DNA from: Dipteris shenzhenensis | Lineage: Eukaryota > Polypodiophyta > Polypodiopsida > Gleicheniales | Length of the DNA stretch: 64,000 bases | NCBI GenBank assembly: GCA_047967505.1 | Contig: CM106538.1 | Reading direction: 5' to 3' (one strand) | Shown here: positions 12,001-24,000 of the stretch, one piece after another | How the letters are laid out: each line of letters begins with the position of its first letter | Numbering within the stretch: position 1 is the stretch's first letter | The notes under the pieces: generated by a model | What the model saw: the letters and a program-made list of their open reading frames with translations, nothing else | Databases searched by the model: none | Told to the model about the DNA's origin: nothing | Translations under genes and position numbers: made by a program

Positions 12001-15000
12001 GTATACCCCTCTGTAGCCCGCTTCCAAGTGGCTCACAAGGTATCTATGGTATCATGCAATGTGTTGACGAGGGTGGTCGCAGGCTGAGTCTTCTGCCCCC
12101 ATATCACTAAACTGCAGCATGATACCTAGATATTTCAGGCAATGATGCTGGCACCTTTCTCCAAGACTGTGTCCTTAGGAGAGAACTCAAGTCTCTTGCG
12201 AGAGTGATGCGCCAAGTCCTGAATGTTGAGGCGGGTGATGCTTAGTCCATCTATCTTGTAGGCTAGAGAGACCATCTCCCTCGGGAAAGCATGTCGTCCC
12301 TTTGTCAAGCAAGCTACCATGCCCGCCTCTGTTGGGGTAAAGGCACATTGCCACCCCTTTTATTAAAGATATGACACCTATGACTGTCTTAAGACAGTCA
12401 TAGGGGGGAAAACCTAATCCTAATAAAACTTAAGAGTTTGTGGTGTGGCTCATCACTTCACACCCGCACATTTTGGAGTCTTCTCTCTCTCACTCTCTCC
12501 CTCTTGTACTTCTCCCACTCACCTTCTCCCTTCAACTGGTATCAAAGCCAGCCTCACTCCCTAGTGATAACGCAGGGCTGCAGCGAGGCAGCGCAACAGC
12601 AACGCAGGGCAGCGCGGGTCAGCGGGACAGCAGGGCAGCAGCCAGCGTGCATCGCGGGCCAGCGGGACAGCAGGGCGGCAGCGCGGGCTGCAGCGGGCAG
12701 CGCATCGCGCAGGCGTAGGCGCCATTTCGCGCGCCGTACAACAGTACGGACGTACGTCGTCCGTACATCCGTATGAACAGACGTCGGCCGTACAGCCGTA
12801 CGGACAGCCTTCTACCGTACAGTACGGATCGCCGTACGGACTGTGACAGGGAGTTGCTTCCGGATTTTTTTTTTTCGACAGGGAGGTGCATTTTCTGGTT
12901 TGGATCTGCGTCTATTCTTCTTCGTCAAGATCTGCAGCAAGGGAAGTACATTTTTCGGAAATCTTCTTTTCTGAACCTTGCAGAAGTACAGCAGGTACAC
13001 AGGTACTCTGCACGAGTACACTGGTACAAAAGTACAGCAGGTACATCAGCTTTTTTTTTGGGAGAAAAAGCGAGGAGATTTGGATTTTTCCCGAGGTGCA
13101 CTGAATTGCGTGAAGTACAGCAAGTACTTTTCCCGAGGTGCATTGTATTGCGTGAAGTACAGCAAGTACTTTTCTTTTATTTCCCTCCTGCTTGGAGGAG
13201 GACTTGTGCACAGATATCGTGATTTATGCATCTGACAGAGGATATATGCTTTTACTGGGTTTGAATCTCAGTTTACGGGTGAGCAGATCATAGGGCTTTT
13301 GCCCAGCAGTTGATGCTTTGTATGCCTTGAGGTAGTGTGGTGCCAGTGTGCACACTTTTGTCTCGATTTCCGCAGTGTGGAGGTGACATTTTCTTGCAGG
13401 TCACATTTCTTGTGCAACACTCAGAGAACCTCAGTTGAGCCACGCTTGGCCAGGGCGCATCGAGTTTACTCGGTCCCTAACTGTCCATCGTTGACAGTGC
13501 TCAAAAGGTTCCTCATTGAGTGTTTGTACGTTGGGATCTGTGTATGTCATTTCTACACAGGGCAGTATTTGCATTACACTGTTAGTTGATTTTGTCAGAG
13601 AGATTTGCACATTGTATGCCTTATCCCTCATTGTTGAGGTTGTTTTCACTTGGTACAAGTGTCAGATCAAGGGGCTTTTGCCCAAATTTTGCTTGAGATC
13701 ACTTGGGTTACTGTCAGAGATCTTCAGATGCATTTTATTCCCTTGGCAGAAGGGTAATTTCTTGGGATTTATCCCATTTTCTGTTGCAGGTTTTGTGACA
13801 GGCTGAAGTGTCTGGAGCTCTTTTTTTTTCGGTAAACAAAACAGTATATGCCAAGTGGTTTATGCATATTAAATCAGTGCAATACCTCATCTGAGGTGGG
13901 AGAAGTGATCAGGACAGCAGTGCAGCAGTGTTTACAGCAGTGTTTTGTGCTTTGTCAGCTGTTGATGCACTGTTAAAGCACTTGTGGAGCAGCTACTCAT
14001 TCTGAAATTACTGTTTTTTTATGCCTATTTGAGCACGGTACAGTGTGTCAGAAGGTACAGTAACTGGAGAGAAATTTTCTGTTGTGCTGCAGATTTTCTG
14101 ACAGTAAAAAACAGCACTATTGTGAGTGCTCCTGGCTCTTGATAGAGCAGGTTTTTTCTGAGAAATCAGAATTTTATTCAGTCTTTCTTGACTTACAGGA
14201 AGTCAGGTACTTTCCTTATCTGATATGGCATCAGGGGGAAGTGAACCATCAATTCTGAACATAAAGAAGTTGGAAGGGGCACACAATTATGCATTATGGG
14301 CAGAACAGTGTTTGAATGTACTTCTGCTTAAGAAGATTTCTAAGCCCATAAGGGTGAAGAGTGTCAAGCCATCTGACATGACAAATGATGACTGGGAAGA
14401 GCTTGATTTGTCCACAAGGGCAGCTATCATGCTTACTATTTCCGATACTCTTGTGTTCAATGTTCAGGCTGAAAAGACCTCTTATGGCCTATGGCAGAGG
14501 CTAGCAGAGTTATATGCCCAAAAGAGTTCAGCCAGTAAGGTTTATTGGTTGAAGAAGCTGGTTGATCTTCGCATGAAGGAAGGTACAGCTATGACCTCAC
14601 ACTTGAGTGAGTTCAATGCCATCTTTACACAGCTTATTGCATAGGGATTGAACCTTGATGAGGAGTTCAAGGCTACTTTCTTGTTGTGTACCCTCCCTGT
14701 CAAATTCGAATGTCACTCTTATGTATGCTGATGTAGAGAGCTCTCTCCTTATGGAGGAGATGAGCAGGAAGAATAATGCGAGCAGCAAGTCTTCAAATGC
14801 CTTGCAGGTACAGGATAGAGGCAGGACTCAGCAGAAGGGCAGATCTGCTAGTAAGTCCAAATCCCGCAGTCAGTCCCGTGGTAAAAAGGATATTGAATGC
14901 TTTTATTGTGGCAAGAAGGGACATGTGAAGTCTAAGTGCTTCAAGTTTATACGGGATCAGAAAGCCAAAAAGGCTGAAATAAAGGATGCAGGCAGTGGAA

Positions 15001-18000
15001 GCAAAGGCAAAGGCAAGGCGAAGGTAGATGACTTGGATGCAGTGAATGTTGCAGCAGAGGACAGTGACAGTGACAGACATGAGGTATTATGTTCTTCTGC
15101 TGTAATTGCACATACCTTGGTTATTGATGGCCATGACATGCACACCTGGCTCTTGGATTCAGGTGCTTCTTTTCATGTTACTCCTCATAGGGAGTGGTTT
15201 ACTTCCTACACACGTACTCATGGAGTTGTTCACCTTGGGAACAACTATGCATGTCAGATTGCAGGGATTGGTAGTATACAGATAGTGTTGCCTGATGGAT
15301 GCACATTTATGCTTGATGGTGTTCGCCATGTGCCGCAAATCAAGAAAAATCTGATTAGCACTGGCTTATTGGATGACAGTGGTTTCCACACCACATTTGG
15401 GGATTCCAAATGGGTGATTACTGATGGCCAGGTTGTAGTGGCTGAGGGTTTTAAGAGTGATACCTTGTACCCTCTTTATGTTTCCAGTGTGGGTAATCAT
15501 GTTGTTGTCATAACCGAGCTGCCAAAGGTTTCATTGTGGCATAGCCGGTTGGGACACATGTCTGTTAAAGGAATGCAAGAACTTTCACGTTTGGGTTATC
15601 TGCCGTCTCTTTCTTTTTTTAAAATTTGCCTACTTGTGATCATTGCATATTTGGCAAGCATTCTGTGACTCCTCATAAGAGGAGAACTCCCCAGAATAGA
15701 GCACCGCTTGATCTAGTGCACACTGATTTGTGTGAGATGCCACAGTTATCACTAGGGGGTGCAAAGTATTTCATTACTTTTATTATGATGCCACACGCAG
15801 AGTGTGGGTCTATTTCTTGAAGCATAAAAGCGATGCCTTAGATGCTTTCAAGAAGTTTGTCGCTCAGGTTGAGAATCGGACAGGTCGCAGGCTGAAATGC
15901 CTCAGATCCGATAATGGGGGTGAGTATGTGTTAATGCTTTTGTGCAGTTTTGCGAAGCTAAGGGCATCAAACAGGAACTCACAGCCCCTCATAATGCATC
16001 TCAAAATGGTGTAAGTGAGCGAATGAATCGAACTATTCAGGAGAAGGTTCGATGTATGTTGTCTTATGCTGCATTGCCCCATGGCTTTTGGGCAGAAGCC
16101 GTGCAAACAGCAGTTTACATTATTAACAGGTCGCGAAACAAGGCTTTGGAGTTGAAAGTGCCAGAGGAAGTGTGGTCTGGCAAGCCACCCTCATATAAGC
16201 ATTTACGTGTATTTGGCTGCGAGTGCTTTGCTCATATACGCAAAGAACTGCGCACCAAACTGGAGCCAAAGTCTATCAAATGCATCTTTATGGGTTATGG
16301 TGACGAAGGTGAAATGGGGTACAGGTTATGGGATCCCGTTAAACGGAAGATTATACGCAGCAATGATGTCATCTTTAAAGAGGATAGTGTACACAAGGAA
16401 CCCGTGCAACCTGTGGAATACAGGAGGGTTATTTATGATGATGTTGGACAGCAAAGATTGCCCTTTTATATGCAGCAGCAGGCTGCTGCAGATAACCCTG
16501 TTCAAGAGGGTATACAGGCTGAAAATCAGCCAGATAATTTTGCCAATGATGCACCACTGGATATGCCAGCAGATGGGGCTGTAGAACAGCCAGATATGGT
16601 GGTACAGCCACCCGTCATGCATGATGAACAGGCTGGACAGCAGCCTAATCCGGAACATTTTGTTAGGAGGAGCACCCGTGTACAACGGCCTCCTGCCAGG
16701 TTTGTTCCAGGAGCCAATAATGTGGCTGATTTTATCATGCTGACAGATTGTGGTGAGCCTTCCAGCTTCAAGGAAGCTATGGGAAGAACAGAGAAAAGGA
16801 AGTGGGAGAAAGCCATGTAGTCAGAAATGGACTCCCTACTTCAAAATGATACATGGGACTTGGTGCAGCTACCTGCAGGCAGAAAGGTTTTGCCATGCAA
16901 GTGGGTTTACAAAGTCAAAGTAGATTCAAATGCTTTACCGAGATATAAGGCCAGATTGGTTGCCAAGGGATTTAAGCAGGAGAAGGGCATTGACTTTGAT
17001 GAGATCTTTTCCCCTGTAGTCAAGATGACTACTTTGAGAGCAGTGTTAGCTCTTGTTGCTCATGAGGACATGGATTTATGTCAGATGGATGTGAAGACTG
17101 CTTTTCTTCACGGAGATCTACATGATGAGATCTATATGAGTCAGCCAGAGGGATATGCTTTTAAAGGGAAAGAGCAGCTTGTGTGTAAGCTCAAGAGGAG
17201 CTTGTATGGACTCAAGCAGGCACCAAGAGAATGGTACAAGAAGTTTGATGCCTTTATGCAGTCCCAAGGGTATCATAGGTGTGAGACCGATCATTGCTTG
17301 TACACTAAACGGGCAAAGGATGGCAGTTGGATGCTACTCATTCTATATGTGGATGACATGCTGATTGCCAGTAAATCTCAGCTTGAGATTAGTGCTTTTA
17401 AAGAAACAACTGCATAAGTCTTTTGACATGAAAGACTTGGGTGATGCAAACCATATTCTTGGCATGCGGATTACTCGTGACAGGTCCAAGGGACTTTTGT
17501 TTCTGTCACAAAAGGAGTACATTGACAAAGTACTGCAGAGGTTTAAAATGGAGGGGGGGAAGTCTATTAGTACCCCGTTGCCTCCACATTTAAAACTCAG
17601 CAGTAAGGACAGCCCCAGATCAGATGATGATAAGGCTGAGATGGCCAAGGTTCCGTATGCATCTGCAGTTGGTTCTTTGATGTATGCCATGGTTGCCACT
17701 CGTCCGGATATTGCTTTTGCGGTGGGAGTCATCAGCAGGTATATGGCAAATCCAGGCAAGCGGCACTGGGAAGCAGTGAAAGGTGTCTTGAGGTATCTCA
17801 AAGGTACCAAAGACTTGTGCATATGCTATGGTAGGCAGGATGCATTGGTGCATGGTTTTACAGACTCAGACTATGCAGGGAATGCAGATAACCGGAAGTC
17901 TACTACCGGTTATATTTTCACATTTGCAGGAGGTGCTATATCATGGGTGTCTCGGTTGTAGAAATGCGTTGCACTGTCAACTACTGAAGCTGAATATGTT

Positions 18001-21000
18001 GCAGCCACTGAGGCTTGCAAGGAAGCAATATGGCTTACTCGGCTGGTGGGAGATTTGGGCATTACAGGAGATATGCGAGTTTTGCATTGTGATAGTCAGA
18101 GTGCTATCATGTTGCCAAAGAATCCGGTCTTTCATCAGAAGACCAAGCACATAGATGTGAAATATCATTTCATCAGGGAGGTACTGGAAGACAAGCAACT
18201 TGAGCTTGTGAAGGTGCATACTGATGATAATCCTGCAGATCTGCTCACTAAGAGCTTGGCTACAGAGCGGTTTGCACATTGCCGCCACATCATGGGATTA
18301 GGATGAGACCATTCTTATTTTATGGTCTTGTATACAGTAACTGTATATTGCTGTAATTTTTATTCTTTTCTCCCTTTAGGCATATTGGCCTTTAGGTGGG
18401 AGGTTGTTGGGGTAAAGGCACATTGCCACCCCTTTTATTAAAGATATGACACCTATGACTGTCTTAAGACAGTCATAGGGGGAAAAACCTAATCCTAATA
18501 AAACTTAAGAGTTTGTGGTGTGGCTCATCACTTCACACCCGCACATTTTGGAGTCTTCTCTCTCTCACTCTCTCCCTCTTGTACTTCTCCCACTCACCTT
18601 CTCCCTTCAGCCTCAAGTCAAGTGCTGCAGGATCCGTTGCATCCTGGCCTCAATCCTGAGACAGCAGTGCCAGATCCTGTAAGCTATCATCTCAAGGGCC
18701 CCGTTATCACAGCAATGACAGACCCCATCTACCCTCATCTCCTCCAACCATGAACATTTTGAAATCCTTCCAAGCTGAGCTTACACTTGGCTGTTGTTGT
18801 GTCTTGCAAATAGGAGAAAAACCCATGTTATCCTCTTCTATCAATAACTTTCCTCTATCATTTATACAATCTCAAAAATATTAAGAGTTTCGAATCTAAA
18901 AGAGTTGGAGGAATTAGGTGAGATCGTTCTTCATAACCATGAGGTTGACCTTGACCTTTTTCAAGACCGTTGAGAAAGCACATTTCCAATAGTCAGTGCC
19001 ATCCAACATCTTTCCAAAATAAAGCAATGAGATTTCCTACACCTAAGCAGTACAGATCCCTGAGGAGGGTATTCACAGAAGATCCAGACCACGAGCCTCA
19101 AAACAAATTCAAACACATAATTCTGCTTGCACTACTCTAAGACATTCCCTGAATGGAAGCACTATAACCAAATTCAGGTTCATTGCAAGGACATCATGAG
19201 TTATCATGACTAACTGAAAACAGCCAAAGGAATTAGTCCAGATCCTCCTTGATGACTGGGATGTTAACATGTTCCAAGGGCCTTGAGAAAATGTCTTCCC
19301 AATAGTTCTTACCTTTCAACGTCCTTATCAAGGTCTTTTGAAACCATGTGTTGAAGTGGAGCTCTTTGCCATGCACCTTTGCCTTGCAAGTCTTCATGAA
19401 TTCCTGGTATACTTGCAGTTGGACTGGACATGCCTTTAGATGCGTGAATGAAGCTAGTGCTTCAAAGCCATGTTGCCTAGTGTCCATGAACTTTGGAGGG
19501 ACTTCTTAAAGGAGGCATATGTCCCCTCACATTCAAGCTAAATGACTCCGTAGGAGTGATTCCTATTGTAAAATTTTGTAATTCCTCTTGAAGCATTCAA
19601 TAAAAGAGTCTCCTATTCCCCTTTAAACCTATGATTTTACTACGCTTTATACCAAGATCGAGCTGGAAGATCTGAAGTTTAGAATCAAAAAGCTAATGGC
19701 TGAAGTTTTTAAGCTGAGATTTGACAAAAATAGATGCAAACCTAAAAGTTGAGAAAACAGATTTATGTTTTGACATTTTGTGGCTAAATAATAAAGATCA
19801 TGACATTGATTCTAAAAAGAAAAGATACACAAAGGTCGTAAGTGTTGAAGACGTTTGCTCTTGGATAGATTTTCTTTTAGATAATCTTTACATCACAATA
19901 GGTGATTCTTTGTTTCAACAAATTATAGGAATCCCTATGAGCACTAATTGTGCTGTCTTTTTAGCAGACTTTTATATTTTCAGTTATGAATTTGAGTTTA
20001 TGCAACGTCTTATTTCTATCAATACCTGCCCTATCATTTTACATAAGATTAGCCAAGTTGGGCGTTTTATAGATGATTTATTTGTACCAATTGTTCTTGA
20101 CTTTCAAGACTTTATGTACAAAGACGCTTGTGCTTTTGGAAAAGGAATCTATCCTCGTGTTCCCTTGAGGATGACATTGGGAGACACCATAGGGAGCATC
20201 ACTGCTTGACGTATTTGGGTTGCCCACTGCATCACGGTGATGGGTGGTCAACTTGTGGCCACCATGGTGCCCATCTGGCCTTGCATTTTCTACACCTCCA
20301 GACACCAGACAAGGAGGGTTCTTGCAAGACTTCAAGCTGTGTGTCCCAAGACCTGGCCTTCGAGCATCTTTCATTTTAGCATGGATAGTAGCGTCCAATG
20401 GTCGTGTATAGTCCTCCAAATTAGCTCCTTGCGGGTACTCACACATTCTTATCGGCAGTAAGCCTAGAACCTTGGGAAGCAGCCTGAAGGGGCTGGTCTG
20501 CACAGCATCCTAGTTGGATAGCTTTGTGCTGTTCTACCCTTTTTAAAGCTTAATCAGAAGTTTTTTTTGTGCAAAAGAAGAGAAAACAGAGCCCCTTCTC
20601 GAGGGTATTCAAGAGTGGGTAGGGACCTGTAAGAGAAGGGGAAAGTGAGGACTGAGCTTCCTGTTGTACTGGTCACGAGCCAGTACATACTTTGCAGCCT
20701 TTCCAGAAGGGTGCTCCAGCATTGCTTGTGGCCATTCGTGGAATGGTGTTTCATTTGGCATGGAATGCCTTCTTTGTTGAGTACGATTGAGCAATCTTGG
20801 ATTTTGTTTTGTTGTTTGGGGGGGCAGGGGGGAGTGGTTGGTGTGCCCTATATGTTACCTTGTGAATGCTTGAGTATACCTTGAGTGTGTCTTCATATGT
20901 TTATGTCAAATGATGTTAACCAGTATGCCATAAATGCTGTGCATGGAGAAATAACAGGGAGTTGAAGACCACATGTATATTGTTCTAGCACTTCATCTTG

Positions 21001-24000
21001 GCATTGGTATCTAATATGCCATGATCCGGAAGTTACTTCTTGGATAGTGCTATTGTAATATTGAAAACATCTTAAGGACATGTTCAAGAGGATAAATGCT
21101 GGAGCTCATGTGGTCTCATAGAGCGGTGGGAATATTCTTCACAGGTGCATTGGAAAAACGAGGTGTAGGAGCTCTTGAACTCGTGGCTATGGACATGAAG
21201 GCAAGGTATTTAGCTGAGTGACCATAATCCTCATAGATCTTATGCCTGCTGATTTTTCAAGAGGCTCATGCAGTACTATGGGTTAAAAAAAAATATCTCT
21301 GTAAAATATGTTTTGATTCTAGTTCTGTTTTCTGGACAGGGGCATGTATGTTTGTCGCACACTTAGTTTCAAAGGTGCAGAGTTTGAGGTGGTTGAAGTT
21401 CCACTAGAGAAAAAAATGAAGGTAATGTTTGGAATACAATTGGTCATGCTTGCGGTTGCAGTTGCTTGCTTTGATCTCAGAAACTCAGGCAGCAAGGGGG
21501 AACTATGGACAGGACATGTACAACAAAGCAGCAAGGATGTGGGCAGATGTGCGGAAGGAATTTCTGCTGGTGATAACAACATTGCATGATTATGAAAAAC
21601 CCAGCTTAAGCCAGTTGTGGCGTCTTTATTGGGCAAGCCATCAGGTAGTTTTGAAAAAAGCTTAGTAAAATACTTTTCCAAGGTTGATTGGGCAGTGCAG
21701 AATGTGATCTACACATGGAAAACCAACCATCTTTTTAAATGTCTTTTGGCTTCAATTCAGCGTTTTTTCCGACACATGTGCATGGCAGCAAAAGTTCCTG
21801 CAGCTGTAAGATTGGCAAAGCAGGCGCTGGAAGAAGGAAAATGTGTTGTGATTGGTCTCCAAAGTACGGGGGAAGCAAGGACTGAAGAGGCTGTTTCTAA
21901 ATATGTAAATAATAGCTCTTGTGAAATGCCGGCATCAAGCTTTTTGTTTTTGGGCAAAGGTTTGGGTTGTAATACAAATTAGATTACTTGATTATATGAT
22001 TGCACCCCTAATTGGTGCTCTTTTATGCACAGGGCATAGAGTTGGATGACTTTGTTTCGGGGCCAAGAGAGCTATTGATAAAACTAGTGGAAGAAAATTA
22101 TCCTCTTCCTCAAGCAGCTAGAACCCAACAAGGTTTTAAGCATGCCCTGCAGCCTTATACTGGTAATCTCTTTTCATCATTGTTTTTTTGGAAGGCTGTA
22201 TATTACATTGCCATTCTTACGTGGCAGATGAGGAGGGAGGAAAGGAAATTCGGACGAAACAACATTCAAAAATTGCTGCTTTGCCAGGAAGGAAAAGAGC
22301 AAAGAAAGCAAAGCGGCCCGGTGATGAAGATGATAGTGGTGGAGATTGGGAAAGTAATTCTGCTGTCTGAAACACATTTTCTTTTTTGACTCATATTCTA
22401 GCAGCTGTACGGTGCGTTTCAGCATGTAACTGTTTTATGAAATCAGTGTCACATTGTGCTAGGTTTCTTTGTGGGAGCTTGTCATACATGAATGCCAGAT
22501 TAATTTTTTTGTATTATTTATTGCTCTTGGCGGTTCTCCTCTATCTTGGGGGAGCTTTTCTCCCGTTCCTACTAGGAACGGGCACCAGCGATTCCTATCC
22601 AGGGCCTTCTTCTCTTCTTTGTTTTCTAGTTCCCTCTCTTCCTCAGTGGGCAGTGCAGTTTTTGCTTTCTTTGGTGATTGGACTTTTGGTGGCGACCCTT
22701 GGTTTGGCCAATGGGGCTCCATGGCAGCACCCTCGACTCCCTCAGCCGTCAAAGTTCTCCTATCGCCTGCTGATAAGCAACAGGTACAGCATGCAGTGAA
22801 TCTATTATAGGACAAGGAAGTTATTGGCAGGATAGTTGGCCTTACTCCCTCGAGGAGACAGATTAGGGGTTGGATCCAAGCTGGCTTGGCATTCGATGGC
22901 GACCACATCGAGGAGGTCACCATCTATGGACGAGGTGTATTTCTCCTCCAACTTGGCTCCTCGGATACTGCTCTGGCTCTCGTGGATAGGAGCCCTATTC
23001 TCCTGGGCCCTCATTTGGTGTATCTTATCCCTTGGTATCATGGATTTACTGTGGAGGACATGGACTCGACTCACCATGTTCCCCGCTTTCCAGTGGCGCT
23101 CCGCTTCTCGGGCTTCCGAGGGAGTATAGAGCCATCCTTCCTTTTATCAGGCGGGCATTTGGCACAGTTCTAGAGTACCCTTCGGAGTCAGAGACGTCTG
23201 ATGTGACAGATGACGGGGTTCCTCGTCTCCAGTTGGTTGTAGAGAGCCCAGATGCCAAATGCCTTCCTAGAGGTGATCCTCTTGGAGACTCTTGAGGAAG
23301 GTACTCTTCAGCAGAGACGGGACGTCTCCGGTTTACTAGGTCAGTGTCTGAGTTGTAGGCAGAAGGGGCACCTTGTTAAGGATTGCACAAGAGGCTTGAG
23401 CAAGGCCCATCCCTCCCCGTGGGAGACGCAGGGACAACATAGTGACATGTGGGAGGTTGGGACCTAACGACCACCCAGATAGACACAACATTAGTCTCAG
23501 CGACAACAGCCAGAGTCCCAAACCCTCTGGGTTGAGCCTTTTGAGGGAAGGTGGACCAAGGTAGGGAATAAGAAGCGGAGTAAGTAGGCTAGAAAGAACC
23601 AACAACAGCGTGCCAATTGTAAGAGGCGAGCACAGGAGGCTGCGGAGTCACAGGGAGATCAGGACTAGATAGGAGTATCACGAGACTTGGAGAGATGGCC
23701 CTTGACCTCATGACATTCTTCAGGCCCCTCCGGAGGTGAGACTTCTTTCCCACAGGATCCTCTACAACAGTAGGATCAGGCACCAGAGGATTTTAGAGCA
23801 TCAGGGCCCGGACCCCCTCCTACTCACCCTCCCTCAAGTTCAGAGAAGGAGCCTTAGAGGCCTCAGGTGCCACCATTGTAGAGTGACCTTCGACTTCAAC
23901 ATCGACAGATAACACTCTGCCTCACCCCACCCCCACTGGACCCTTCACCCTCGGCCTCCTAAAACCGCTTGTCCCCCCGTGCCGCCTCCTACAATGATTA

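Larger units (their letters stand above)
12330..18609 (+). mobile_element. Complete Ty1-copia retrotransposon E1 with target duplication GCCTC
   Basis: Two 205-bp direct repeats (12330-12534, 18405-18609) start TGTTGGGG and end TTCA. By eye they differ at one base. GCCTC precedes the left repeat (12325-12329) and follows the right one (18610-18614), a 5-bp target duplication. The primer-binding site is TGGTATCAAAGC at 12537-12548 and the polypurine tract AGGTGGGAGG at 18394-18403. Gag, protease, integrase, RT and RNase H follow in copia order. The 1.7-kb leader is unusually long for the 205-bp LTR. The near-identical LTRs point to a young insertion, yet the frame is broken many times. Confidence 0.95.

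Noticed and set aside
12912-13211. Minus-strand frame with repeated [16 protein letters not shown]
   Set aside because: The protein repeat is just the 42-bp DNA tandem repeat of the E1 leader.
20078-20503. 141-codon minus-strand ORF
   Set aside because: It overlaps the Penelope-like RT end in antisense and has no family pattern.
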